A stretch of DNA of 64,000 nt from Streptomyces sp. CC0208 (lineage in GTDB: Bacteria > Actinomycetota > Actinomycetes > Streptomycetales > Streptomycetaceae), in assembly GCF_003443735.1 (NCBI RefSeq), contig NZ_CP031969.1, forward strand, positions 1,178,001 to 1,242,000, written 5' to 3'. A model generated the notes under the pieces. That model was not told where the DNA came from. It searched no databases and saw nothing but the letters and a program-made list of their open reading frames with translations. Of this stretch, positions 44,206 through 52,689 are shown piece after piece. Numbering within the stretch: the first letter of the stretch is position 1; each line of letters opens with the position of its first letter. The position numbers and the translations under genes were made by a program.

Positions 44206-45318
44206 TCAGCCCTCCAGACGAGCCACCCGTCCCTTCTCCCCGGCCGCCCAGCAGCCCCCGTCGACCGTGCAGTCGACGGTGTCGTACGAGCCGGTGTCCA
44301 CGGTCCGCCAGGTCCGGCCGCCGTCCCTGGTGAGGTCCGTGCCGGTGGGACCGACCGCGAGGGCCGCGGTGCGGCTGTGCGGGAGCCAGGCCACGCCGGA
44401 GCGGTAGGCGTTCACCGGGGCGGCGGCGGCCCGCCAGGTCGCGCCGCCGTCACCGGTACGGGCGGCGGCCTGCGGAGAGCTCTGGTCGGCCCGGTAGTCG
44501 CCGCCGACCGCGAGCCCGTGGACACGGTCGCGGAAGGCGAGCGCGAAGACGCCCTTGGCGGGGTCGCCCGCCGGGATCGGCGTGTCGGAGGCCGTCCAGG
44601 TGCGGCCTCGGTCGGCGGAGTGCAGTACACGCGCGCGTGCCGCCCCGCCGGTGGCCAGCCAGACGTCCCGGGGCCCGGAGCTGACCAGGCACTGCCCGCT
44701 CGCCGCGAAGCCCGCCTCGCCGTCGAGCGCGGCCGGCATGCCCTTGTCGGGCAGCACCTTCCAGGAGCGGCCGCCGTCGGAGGTCGACAGGATGCGGAAC
44801 TTCCCGTCCACCGGGTCGCTCATGGCGAGGCCGTGGCGGTGGTCGAAGAAGGTGAGGCAGTCGTAGAAGGCCTTGGCGTCGGTGTTGCGGAAGGACTCGG
44901 TCCAGGTCGCGCCGCCGTCCTCGGTGCGGTAGACGCGGGACGCCTCGCCCTCCCCGATGGCCAGAACCACCGCCCGGCGCGCGTCGAAGGCCTCGATGTC
45001 CCGGAACTGCAGCTCGGCGGCGCCGGGCGGCGAGACGTTTCGCCAGCTCGCTCCGCCGTCCGTGGTGCGCAGCACGGTGCCCTGGGTACCGGCCAGCCAG
45101 GCGGTGTCCCGGCTGACCGCCGACAGCCCGCGGAACCGCACCTCGGGGGTGCCGCTGTCCTTGAGCTCCCAGCGCGGCGCACGGCCGTCCGGGTCATGTG
45201 CCTCGGCCGGTACGGCGGTCAGGACGGCCAGCGCCGCCGCACAGGCCGCCCCCGCGGCGACGGTCCGGCTCATCAGGCCCGTCGGCCTCTTGCCTCGCGT
45301 GTTTCCCAAGCGCCTCAT
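44206..45318 (-). CDS. Secreted BNR/YCF48-type beta-propeller protein
   Basis: A 370-residue protein with signal peptide (cleavage near VPAEAHD, about residue 40) and repeated Asp-box motifs: TTDGGASWRNV, TEDGGATWTES, TSDGGRSWKVL, SADRGRTWTAS, TGDGGATWRAA and TRDGGRTWRTV. Six or seven such blades form a sialidase/YCF48-like beta-propeller. No sialidase catalytic set is evident, so it is more likely a binding protein. Some Streptomyces copies are labelled oxidoreductase without support. ATG at 45318 precedes the basic n-region. It is divergent from the ssgD-like gene. Confidence 0.82.
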   Translation of the reverse strand: MRRLGNTRGKRPTGLMSRTVAAGAACAAALAVLTAVPAEAHDPDGRAPRWELKDSGTPEVRFRGLSAVSRDTAWLAGTQGTVLRTTDGGASWRNVSPPGAAELQFRDIEAFDARRAVVLAIGEGEASRVYRTEDGGATWTESFRNTDAKAFYDCLTFFDHRHGLAMSDPVDGKFRILSTSDGGRSWKVLPDKGMPAALDGEAGFAASGQCLVSSGPRDVWLATGGAARARVLHSADRGRTWTASDTPIPAGDPAKGVFALAFRDRVHGLAVGGDYRADQSSPQAAARTGDGGATWRAAAAPVNAYRSGVAWLPHSRTAALAVGPTGTDLTRDGGRTWRTVDTGSYDTVDCTVDGGCWAAGEKGRVARLEG

Positions 45319-45558
45319 GGCGGGCGAAGCTAGCCCACGCTCCCGGCGCCGTCCAGATGCCCTCGGCCGGACGCCGACCGGTGCGCGGGGTGTCACAAGT
45401 GTCTCCCGGGGCACGGGAGAAGGACTGGATCACACCGGTGCATGGAGACGGTGACGGAGGTCACTCGAACTTCGTGTACACGGATTGGCTCATTCCGACG
45501 TCTCTTCCAGTGCCCGTCCCACTCCGGAGCCCACCTGCCGTCACAAGGGAGCAAGGCG

Positions 45559-45975
45559 TTGTCCACCGTCATCGAGCAGCCCGTAGAGGCCCGTCTCGTC
45601 GCCGCGGCACCGCGGATGCCGAGCATTCCCGCCACCCTGCACTACGACCGCTGTGATCCGTTCGCCGTCCGTATGACCTTCCCCGCCCCGGCCACCCTTG
45701 AAGGCGTCGAGGTCTGCTGGACCTTCAGCCGCGAACTGCTCACCACCGGCCTGCACGAGCCCGAGGGCCACGGCGACGTCCGGGTGCGGCCGTACGGCTA
45801 CGACCGCACCGTTCTCGAGTTCCACGCCCCCGAGGGCACCGCCGTCGTGCATGTGCGCACGGGCGAGCTGCGCCGGTTCCTGGAGGCGACGAACGACCTC
45901 GTGCCGACCGGTCTTGAGCACCTCCAGCTCGACCTCGACCACGACCTGGCCGAGCTGATCCGCGACGCGTACTGA
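45559..45975 (+). CDS. ssgD: SsgA-like sporulation/cell-division protein, probably SsgD
   Basis: A 138-residue SsgA-like protein: LHYDRCDPFAVRMTF, VCWTFSRELLTTGL, GDVRVRPYG and LQLDLDHDLAELI are the family blocks. SALPs are found only in morphologically complex actinomycetes and control septum placement and wall remodelling. TTG at 45559 was chosen because it gives the usual family N-terminus and has GGGAGCAAGG upstream; a rare TTG start would lower translation. The SsgD name rests on remembered neighbourhood similarity, so it is less certain than the family. Confidence 0.8.
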   Translation: MSTVIEQPVEARLVAAAPRMPSIPATLHYDRCDPFAVRMTFPAPATLEGVEVCWTFSRELLTTGLHEPEGHGDVRVRPYGYDRTVLEFHAPEGTAVVHVRTGELRRFLEATNDLVPTGLEHLQLDLDHDLAELIRDAY

Positions 45976-46490
45976 CACCGGCCGGCCAGGAGGGCGTTGA
46001 GCTCGCCGTGGCTGAACCCGTCCCCGTCGGCCGACGGATGTCCGTCCCGCGTCCAGCAGCTCCCGCGCGGCGCGGCGGACCAGGGTGTGCGCGGCCTGCG
46101 CGATGCCGGAGCCGACGCTGACGCGCGCCACTCCGCTTGCGTACGGCTCGGCGACGGACAGGACGCCGGTCCCGGCCATGACGTTCAGCGGACCGTCGAT
46201 CGCGTCGACGCGGAGCTTGACGGCCCCCGGGTCGACGGCCCCGGGGGTGACTGTCCGGTCAGCGCCCGCGGCGAGGAAGGCGGCGGCCTGCTCCGGGGTC
46301 GACTCCGTTGGCGCCGCGCCAGAACGTGTCGACACGGGCGTTGACGAACAAGGGCACGCCCTCCGTGTCGGCGGCCTCCCGGGCCGGCGTGATCCGCACG
46401 TATCCGCTCTCGACCTCCGCGCCCACCCCAACGGCGATCCGCCCCACAAGCGTCCAGGGCCCGCTCCGGTCCAGGCGGTCACCGTCCGCC
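45976..46490 (-). pseudogene. Isocitrate lyase/PEP mutase-family gene, multiply frameshifted
   Basis: Minus-strand pieces match the family in different frames. GVPLFVNARVDTFWRGAN (about 46370-46310) is in one frame. TPEQAAAFLAAGADRTVTPG, then IDGPLNVMAGTGVLSVAE and RVSVGSGIAQAAHTLVRRAA, are in a second. FSHGELNALLAG at the end is in a third. The N-terminal half with the catalytic Asp/Cys region is missing apart from a VESGY scrap. At least two frameshifts and a deletion make it a clear relic. Confidence 0.75.
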
Positions 46491-46497
46491 GCGCACA

Positions 46498-46532
46498 GGG
46501 CTCAGGGCTCAGGGCTCAGGGCTCAGGGCTCA
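46498..46532. repeat. Five perfect tandem copies of GGGCTCA
   Basis: A 7-bp unit repeated five times without mismatch, plus a partial GG, in the non-coding gap between the PEP-mutase relic and the GPP34 gene. It is probably a slippage-prone variable-number repeat. Confidence 0.95.
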
Positions 46533-46635
46533 GGAGAGCCGGGCGCTCGTGGTGGCCACGGCTGCGTCCCCCGCGTCCCGCCTCACTCAGCCACCGGCCC
46601 CCGCGGCAGCGCCGGCCGGAATCCGACGCCGGCGT

Positions 46636-47283
46636 TCAGGCGCGCGCCGCGACCGAGGCCGCCGCCCCGCGGACCCCGTGGACGAGCTCCCGCAGCACCG
46701 GCGCCACCTGCCCGCTGCGCTCGACCAGTTCCTCGACGCGCGCCTCGTGGTGTTCCCCGCGGGGCAGCAGGGTGCGCAGTTCGGCCGCCGCGGCGAGCGC
46801 GACGAGGGCCGCGTCCCGCTCGGAGACGTCCACGGGTGGCACCGGTCCCCGCAGGACCTGCCGGACCTCCTCCTGAAGCGCCTCCGCGGCGGCCGGACGG
46901 GCCAGGTCGTGCTCCACGGTCGGGAACAGCCCGAGGACCCGCCGCTTGCGGGCGCGCAGATGTCCACCCGCGGTGAGCTGTTCCCGTACGGCGTCCAGGG
47001 TGATCCGGGTGTGCGGTGTCACCCAGCTCCGCCACCGGTGCGGGCGGGATTCACGGACCAGTTCGAGCAGCCCGTCCAGGACGGGGTCCCCGGTCTCGGC
47101 GTCCATGTCGACCGGTGTGGCGATGCCGTCCACGTCGAGGAGCAGCCCGCGCCGGGCCAGCTCGGTGAGGGCGCCGGCCCGGACCAGCTGGGGAACCTGG
47201 GCGGCACCGGTGGTCTCGGACTTCGAGGTGTCCCAGGCCAGCAGATAGAGGTGGGCCGGCAGGGAGAGCGGTCCGTCGGGCAC
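46636..47283 (-). CDS. GPP34 (GOLPH3-like) family protein
   Basis: A 215-residue protein of the GPP34 family: LSLPAHLYLLAWDTSKSE at the N-terminus, then LVRAGALTELARRGLLLD, DPVLDGLLELVRES and the Arg-rich KRRVLGLFPTVEHDL. In eukaryotes GOLPH3 binds PtdIns4P at the Golgi; actinobacterial members are abundant and largely unexplained. GTG at 47283 has GGAGG five bases upstream. It is divergent from the ABC-F gene through a 283-bp region. Confidence 0.85.
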   Translation of the reverse strand: MPDGPLSLPAHLYLLAWDTSKSETTGAAQVPQLVRAGALTELARRGLLLDVDGIATPVDMDAETGDPVLDGLLELVRESRPHRWRSWVTPHTRITLDAVREQLTAGGHLRARKRRVLGLFPTVEHDLARPAAAEALQEEVRQVLRGPVPPVDVSERDAALVALAAAAELRTLLPRGEHHEARVEELVERSGQVAPVLRELVHGVRGAAASVAARA

Positions 47284-47405
47284 GGGGCCTCCTAAGGCGC
47301 ATTAACTCGTTGACAGCCCTAAGGCCGCCTCGTACGGTGTAGAACGCTTCTGTTGCCGTCGATCGGAGAAGGACGTTGCTCGTCTGAGGTCCTGAGACAC
47401 CGTGT

Positions 47406-47424
47406 CACACACCTGAGGTGTGTG
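47406..47424 (+). promoter_or_regulatory. Hairpin in the long ABC-F leader
   Basis: CACACACC (47406-47413), loop TGA, GGTGTGTG (47417-47424). It sits about 140 bases before the ABC-F start codon. Antibiotic-response ABC-F genes often use leader attenuation, so this hairpin may be part of such a device. Confidence 0.35.
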
Positions 47425-47566
47425 CGCCGCGTGCGACCTCGGCACACGAGCCGTTCCCGACGAGCAGGGCCTTGTCCCCGCCCTCCGGCCTCCTGGCCTT
47501 TCCCGTGGTCGCGGGTGTCTCGATACGCGTTTGCCCCTTCTCGCTTCGAGCAACCGCGGAGACCGT

Positions 47567-49189
47567 ATGTCTACTTCCATCACCTGCACCTCACTCGCCT
47601 TCTCGTGGCCCGATGGCACCCCCGTCCTCGATGGCCTCGACATCGCCTTCGGCCCCGGCCGCACAGGTCTCGTCGGCGTCAACGGGTCGGGTAAATCAAC
47701 CCTGTTGAAGCTGATCGCCGGTGAACTCACCCCGGCCGACGGCGCCGTGCGCGTCGCGGGCGAGGTCGGTTATCTCCCGCAGAACGTCACGCTCGACACC
47801 GGCCTGAAGGTCGAAGAGGCGCTCGGCATCGCCGCGCGGCGCGCCGCCCTGCACGCCATCGAGGCGGGCGACGTGTCCGAGGAGCACTTCGAGACGGTCG
47901 GCGACGACTGGGACGTGGAGGAGCGGGCCCTGGCCACCCTCGGCGAACTCGGCCTCGGCCACATCGGGTTGGACCGCGGGATCGGCGAGGTCTCGGGCGG
48001 CGAGTCGGTGCTGCTGCGGCTGGCCGCGCTGCTGCTGCGCCGACCGGACGTCCTGCTCCTCGACGAGCCCACCAACAACCTCGACCTGTACGCCCGCAGG
48101 CGGCTGTACTCGGCCGTCGCCTCCTGGCCGGGGGTGATGGTCGTGGTCAGCCACGACCGCGAACTCCTAGACCTGGTCGACCAGATCGCCGATCTGCGCT
48201 CGGGCGAGGTCACCTGGTACGGCGGGAACTTCTCCGCCTACGAGGAGGCCCTCGCCGTCGAACAGGAGGCGGCGGAGCGGATGGTGCGGGTCGCCGAGTC
48301 GGACTTTCGCAGGCAGAAACGCGAACTGGTCGACGCACAGGTCAAGTTGGCTCATCGCAAGCGCTACGCCCAGAAGATGTACGACACCAAGCGCGAGCCT
48401 CGGGCCGTCATGAAGCTGAAGAGCCGCGCGGCCCAGGTCTCCGCGGGCAAGCACCGCATCATGCACGAGGAGAAGCTCGCCGAGGCCAAGGACCGGCTCG
48501 ACGAGGCGGTGGAGGCCGTAAGGGACGACGACGAGATCCGCGTGGACCTGCCGTACACGGCCGTACCGCAGGGCCGTACGGTCCTGACTCTCATGGACCT
48601 GCACCTCGCCCACGGCGCGCGGGTGAAGGGCGGTCTCGACCTTCGCGGGCCCGAGCGGGTCGCGCTGATCGGGCGCAACGGCACGGGCAAGACGACGCTG
48701 CTGCGGACGATCGCCGGGGAGCTGTCACCGGTGTCGGGCGAGGCGGCGGTCCATGTCCCGCTCCGCTTCCTGCCCCAGCGTCTGGACGTCCTCGACGGCG
48801 AGCTGTCGGTCGCCGAGAACGTGGCCCGGTTCGCGCCGGGCGCCACCAACAACCGGGTGCGGGCCCGTCTCGCCCGCTTCCTGTTCCGGGGCGCCCGAGC
48901 CGACCAGCAGGCGTCGACGCTGTCCGGCGGCGAACGCTTCCGGGCGGCCCTGGCCGCGCTGATGCTGGCGGAGCCCGCACCCCAGCTGCTCATGCTCGAC
49001 GAGCCGACGAACAACCTCGACATCGCGAGCGTGCGACAGCTGACCTCGGCCCTGGAGTCGTACGAGGGCGCGCTGGTCGTGGCCAGCCACGACCTGCCGT
49101 TCCTGGAGTCGATCGGCATCACGCGCTGGCTGATGCTGGACGGGGAGCTGCGGGAGGTCACACCGGAGGATCCGGAGTTCCCCGCGTAG
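47567..49189 (+). CDS. ABC-F family ATPase, copy 2 (possible ribosome protection)
   Basis: A 540-residue double ATPase without membrane helices: Walker A GVNGSGKSTLLKL and GRNGTGKTTLLRT, signatures VSGGESVLLRL and LSGGERFRAAL, Walker B LLLDEPTNNLDL and LMLDEPTNNLDI. The linker between domains (about residues 230-330) is long, basic and helical (KRYAQKMYDTKREPRAVMKL). Several members of this subgroup reach into the ribosomal exit site and displace antibiotics; whether this one does is not known. ATG at 47567 has GGAG upstream. The unusually long untranslated leader suggests regulated expression. Confidence 0.9.
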   Translation: MSTSITCTSLAFSWPDGTPVLDGLDIAFGPGRTGLVGVNGSGKSTLLKLIAGELTPADGAVRVAGEVGYLPQNVTLDTGLKVEEALGIAARRAALHAIEAGDVSEEHFETVGDDWDVEERALATLGELGLGHIGLDRGIGEVSGGESVLLRLAALLLRRPDVLLLDEPTNNLDLYARRRLYSAVASWPGVMVVVSHDRELLDLVDQIADLRSGEVTWYGGNFSAYEEALAVEQEAAERMVRVAESDFRRQKRELVDAQVKLAHRKRYAQKMYDTKREPRAVMKLKSRAAQVSAGKHRIMHEEKLAEAKDRLDEAVEAVRDDDEIRVDLPYTAVPQGRTVLTLMDLHLAHGARVKGGLDLRGPERVALIGRNGTGKTTLLRTIAGELSPVSGEAAVHVPLRFLPQRLDVLDGELSVAENVARFAPGATNNRVRARLARFLFRGARADQQASTLSGGERFRAALAALMLAEPAPQLLMLDEPTNNLDIASVRQLTSALESYEGALVVASHDLPFLESIGITRWLMLDGELREVTPEDPEFPA

Positions 49190-49690
49190 GGTCCACGGCG
49201 TCCGCGTCGCAGATGACGGCCGCCGTGTCCGCGCCCGCCCGGAGCAGCGCCACGCTCCGGGCGGCGATCCGGTCGAGCCGTTCCCGCAGGATCCGTTCCC
49301 GCAGGATCCGCCGGGCGTCCTCCAGCCCGTCGGCGCCGTCCAGGCAGGCCATCACCTCACCCACGGCCGGGATGCCGTACCCGCCGGCGCGCAGGGCGAC
49401 GACGACGCGTGCCGCCCTGATCGCCGCGGGACCGTAGCGACGCGCGCGCAGAGTGGTCACGCGCTCCGGGAGGACCAGCGTTTCCTCCTCCCGGAACCGC
49501 AGGGTCGAGGACCGTACGCCGAGCGCCTGCGCGAGCTGTGTGATGGTCATGAAGTCGTCGTCCCCGCCGGCCCCTTCGGCCTGGATGCGCTCCAGCGCCC
49601 GCTGGGCACGCAACACCTCGGCGCGCTCCCGCGCGAGCCGGGCTTGGACCTCGTCGACGGCCGCGGCGAGCCCTCGACAGGCGCGCGGAG
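49158..49690 (-). pseudogene. MerR-family regulator lacking its N-terminal DNA-binding domain
   Basis: The frame shows VDEVQARLARERAEVLRAQR, then MTITQLAQALGVRSSTLRFR, a second MerR-type helix-turn-helix, and RARRYGPAAIRAARVVVALR. This is the C-terminal portion of a double-HTH MerR protein. The first HTH and its start region are missing, and sequence upstream of about 49690 is unrelated. It also carries a 15-bp in-frame tandem duplication (ILRER twice). The stop overlaps the ABC-F 3' end by 32 bases on the other strand. It might still be translated from the ATG at 49550. Confidence 0.55.
49278..49307. repeat. 15-bp perfect tandem duplication
   Basis: CCGTTCCCGCAGGAT occurs twice in direct succession, duplicating five codons (ILRER on the minus strand) of the truncated MerR gene. 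Confidence 0.9.
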
Positions 49691-50093
49691 CGCGGGCATG
49701 GAGCGGCGTGCAGGAGCGGTAGCCGTTGTCCGACCGCTGGGCCGGCGGAATCACCCCCGGCCGCACTACCCCCCGACGACACCGCCTCCGACCTGGACCT
49801 GCCGGGCCGTTGGCGGGTCAACGTCCAGGTCGGCCGCACGGCGCTCCCGCACCTCCTCGGGCAACGACACGAATCCCGGCGAGAGGACGACCGGGACCGT
49901 CGTACGACTGCTGCGCTAGGCCCATGAGGCGGCACGCGCGCGTGCGGCGCGACGGCGCTGGTGAGCCGTGAAGCGTCTCAGGAGGGCCACAGCCTGACTC
50001 CGGGGGTTTTGTCGACACGGACCGGCGCTGCATGATGGCTGACCGGCGCCCGTCACGCGCGCCGCCCCTGTCCCGCCGATACGGAGTTTCCTC
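49691..50093. other. Gene-free gap before the dimethylargininase gene
   Basis: No supported gene. A minus-strand frame with SLPEEVRERRAADLDVDPPT near 49780-49880 could be the end of a lost gene but has no recognisable family. The last 100 bases before 50094 presumably hold the ddaH promoter. Confidence 0.45.
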
Positions 50094-50870
50094 GTGCCCA
50101 GCAAGAAGGCCCTCGTCCGCCGCCCCAGCCCGCGCCTCGCCGAAGGTCTGGTGACGCACGTCGAGCGGGAGAAGGTCGACGTCGACCTCGCGCTCGAACA
50201 GTGGGAGGCGTACGTCGAGGCCATGCGCACGCACGGCTGGGAGACCGTCGATGTGGACCCGGAGGACGACTGCCCGGACTCGGTGTTCGTCGAGGACACC
50301 GTGGTCATGTACAAGAACGTCGCCCTGATCGCGCGCTCCGGCGCCGAGTCCCGGCGCGAGGAGACCGCCGGCGTCGAGGAGGCCGTGGCGCGCCTGGGCT
50401 GCTCGGTGAACTGGATCTGGGAGCCGGGCACCCTGGACGGCGGTGACGTGCTGAAGATCGACGACACGATCTACGTCGGCCGGGGCGGGCGTACCAACGC
50501 GGCCGGCGTCCAGCAGCTGCGGGCCGCCTTCGAACCGCTCGGGGCCCGGGTCGTCGCCGTACCGGTGAGCAAGGTGCTGCACCTGAAGTCGGCGGTCACC
50601 GCGCTGCCCGACGGGACCGTGATCGGACACATCCCCAAGGTGGACCGGCCCGCGCTCTTCCCGCGCTTCCTGTCCGTGCCCGAGGAGGCCGGCGCCCACG
50701 TCGTCCTGCTCGGCGGTCCCAAACTGCTCATGGCCGCGAGCGCCCCGAAGACCGCGGAGCTGCTCACCGACCTCGGATTCGAACCGGTCATGGTGGACAT
50801 CAGCGAGTTCGAGAAGCTCGAAGGCTGTGTGACGTGCCTCTCGGTGCGCTTGCGGGACCTGTACGCCTGA
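50094..50870 (+). CDS. ddaH: Dimethylarginine dimethylaminohydrolase-family protein
   Basis: A 258-residue guanidino-group hydrolase. The catalytic Cys is in EGCVTCLSVRL near the C-terminus, the His in VLHLKSAVTALPDG, and the substrate-binding acidic stretch is DCPDSVFVEDTVVM. TLDGGDVLKIDD completes the family pattern. DDAH converts methylated arginines to citrulline plus methylamines. GTG at 50094 starts PSKKALVRRPSPRL directly; it is the usual N-terminus. The gene looks monocistronic. Confidence 0.9.
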   Translation: MPSKKALVRRPSPRLAEGLVTHVEREKVDVDLALEQWEAYVEAMRTHGWETVDVDPEDDCPDSVFVEDTVVMYKNVALIARSGAESRREETAGVEEAVARLGCSVNWIWEPGTLDGGDVLKIDDTIYVGRGGRTNAAGVQQLRAAFEPLGARVVAVPVSKVLHLKSAVTALPDGTVIGHIPKVDRPALFPRFLSVPEEAGAHVVLLGGPKLLMAASAPKTAELLTDLGFEPVMVDISEFEKLEGCVTCLSVRLRDLYA

Positions 50871-50972
50871 GGGGCGAGTGCAGGAGGCCGGCGGCCTCGG
50901 ACCTGCGGTTCCGGGGCCGCTTTGTCATGCACGGGGACACCGCCGATCAGGGACCTTTACGACACCCTTAAC

Positions 50973-51016
50973 CTACGGTCTCGTAACCTACGGTTTCGTA
51001 GCCTACGATTCCGTAG
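50973..51016. promoter_or_regulatory. Three phased CTACG-N4-CGTAR operators
   Basis: CTACGGTCTCGTAA (50973-50986), CTACGGTTTCGTAG (50988-51001) and CTACGATTCCGTAG (51003-51016) follow at an exact 15-base period. Two are perfect palindromes and one has a single changed end base. They lie 60-100 bases upstream of the desaturase start, indicating cooperative control by an unidentified regulator. Confidence 0.75.
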
Positions 51017-51075
51017 GTTCCCCGGCACCGCTCGCCGGGCCCCGCACATGTCGGTCGCGTCCCCCTGGAGTACCT

Positions 51076-52053
51076 GTGACGATCACTTCCCCTCACCTCG
51101 GCAGCCCGTCCTCCGAGTGGACCGACGCGCGACTGCTGTACGCGCTGGAGGAAGTGGTCGAGAACGAACTCAACCGGCATCTGAAGGTCACCAAGGACTG
51201 GATGCCGCACGAGTACGTCCCGTGGAGCGACGGCCGCAACTTCCCCGGCTTCTTCGAGGACGGCGAGGCGTGGGAGAAGGAGCAGTCCAAGGTCACCGAG
51301 ATCGGCCGGATCGCCCTGGTCGTGAACCTGCTCACCGAGGACAACCTTCCCAGCTACCACCACGAGATCGCCTCGCTCTTCGGCCGTGACGGCGCCTGGG
51401 GCACCTGGGTGCACCGCTGGACCGCCGAGGAGGGCCGGCACGGCATCGTGATGCGGGACTACCTGCTCACCTCGCGGGCGGTGGACCCGGACAAGCTGGA
51501 GCAGTTCCGCATGGCCCACATGAGCGAGGGCTTCGAGTCGGACAACCGCCACTCCATGCTGCACTCGGTCGCCTACGTGGCCTTCCAGGAGCTCGCGACC
51601 CGCGTCTCGCACCGCAACACCGGCCACCAGTCCGGGGACCCGGTCTGCGATCGCATGCTGGCGCGCATCGCCACCGACGAGAACCTGCACATGGTCTTCT
51701 ACCGGAACCTGCTGAAGGCGGCCTTCGAGCTCGCGCCCGACCTGACGATGATGGCCGTGCGCGACGTGATCGTGAACTTCCGGATGCCCGGCCACGGCAT
51801 GCCCGGCTTCGAGCGGGCGGCCGCGCAGATGGCGATCGGCGAGATCTACAACATGCGCATCCACCACGACGACGTGCTCCAGCCGGTTTTGCGCTTCCTG
51901 AAGGTCATGGAGATCGACGGCCTCGGCCCCGAGGGCCAGAAGGCGCAGGACGAACTGGGTCTGTACATGGGCGGTCTGGACGCGGAGGCCGCGAAGTTCG
52001 ACGAGAAGCTGGCGGCGCGCAAGGCGCGGATGGCGGCGCGCGCGGGCGCCTGA
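51076..52053 (+). CDS. Acyl-ACP desaturase (soluble diiron enzyme)
   Basis: A 325-residue ferritin-fold desaturase with diiron ligands in two helix pairs: Glu in LTEDNLPSYHHEI, EEGRHG for the first EXXH, Glu in YVAFQELATRVSH, and DENLHM for the second EXXH. It introduces a double bond into an acyl chain on acyl carrier protein, adjusting membrane fluidity. GTG at 51076 has GGAG seven bases upstream and yields the family N-terminus. The gene stands alone behind three phased operators. Confidence 0.92.
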   Translation: MTITSPHLGSPSSEWTDARLLYALEEVVENELNRHLKVTKDWMPHEYVPWSDGRNFPGFFEDGEAWEKEQSKVTEIGRIALVVNLLTEDNLPSYHHEIASLFGRDGAWGTWVHRWTAEEGRHGIVMRDYLLTSRAVDPDKLEQFRMAHMSEGFESDNRHSMLHSVAYVAFQELATRVSHRNTGHQSGDPVCDRMLARIATDENLHMVFYRNLLKAAFELAPDLTMMAVRDVIVNFRMPGHGMPGFERAAAQMAIGEIYNMRIHHDDVLQPVLRFLKVMEIDGLGPEGQKAQDELGLYMGGLDAEAAKFDEKLAARKARMAARAGA

Positions 52054-52108
52054 CGCCGACCTGGCAGACCCGGCCGGCCCCGGACCGCGGTCCCCTCCTC
52101 CGTGCACG

Positions 52109-52250
52109 GTGCTGCTCCAGGGCGCGCCTGGCTGCGGCAAGACGGAGCTGGTACGGGAGACGACCCGGGCTGGGCTGGGCCGGGAGCCGCTGTCCTTCTC
52201 GCTGCCGGTGACGAACGTCGAGGACCTGTGCGCGCCGATCGTCGGCGGAC
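52109..52250 (+). pseudogene. Scrap of an AAA-type ATPase gene
   Basis: Plus-strand codons read VLLQGAPGCGKTELVRETTR, then LSFSLPVTNVEDLCAPIVGG, including an intact Walker A GAPGCGKT. The rest of the ATPase (Walker B, arginine finger) is missing; within 50 codons the frame loses similarity and stops. No start signal. It is a remnant, probably of a MoxR/CbbQ-like protein. Confidence 0.55.
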
Positions 52251-52305
52251 GGCACAGCTCAAGGTGCGCCTGCCTCTGCGCTACGCCCGGGTGCGCTTCG
52301 GGACC

Positions 52306-52581
52306 TTAACCGCACTCCCGGCCGGTCGGCTCACCGGTTTTGCCGTCGCGCCTGATCGCAAGCCGTTCCTTCTCGGAGAGGCCGCCCCAGACGCCGAAGC
52401 GTTCGTCGTTGGCCAGGGCGTACTCGAGGCAGGCCGGGCGCATCTCGCACATGGCGCAGATGCGCTTCGCCTCTCGTACCGAGCTGCCCGGCTCGGGAAA
52501 GAAGAAGTCCGCCCCGGTCTGCGCGCACAACGCCTGCGCCTGCCAGGCGGGGTCGGTCGGGGTGATGGTGTCGATGTGCAT
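52306..52581 (-). CDS. WhiB-family iron-sulfur regulator
   Basis: A 91-residue Wbl protein: Cys in LCAQTGADFFFPEPG, then CAMCEMRPACLEYAL giving the C-x2-C-x5-C set for a 4Fe-4S cluster, then the GVWGGLSEKERLAIRR turn and basic helix. Wbl proteins bind sigma factor and DNA to control development, redox or antibiotic responses. ATG at 52581 is chosen since the conserved region begins about ten residues on; the ribosome site is weak. It may be the ortholog of the S. coelicolor wbl gene in this region, but I cannot assign the letter with certainty. An imperfect tandem repeat lies upstream. Confidence 0.88.
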   Translation of the reverse strand: MHIDTITPTDPAWQAQALCAQTGADFFFPEPGSSVREAKRICAMCEMRPACLEYALANDERFGVWGGLSEKERLAIRRDGKTGEPTGRECG

Positions 52582-52689
52582 GGCGGAGATCGTGCCGGGC
52601 AGCGAAAAACGTTCGATCAACGCCGGATCAACGGCTCCGTTCACGGCCGCCGGCCGCCTTGATGGTCCCCCGCCCGGTGCCGGGGCGCA

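Noticed and set aside
46498..46532. The GGGCTCA repeats as a CRISPR array or replication iterons
   Set aside because: The unit is 7 bp with no spacers, no cas genes and no replication gene nearby; a simple tandem repeat is the better reading.
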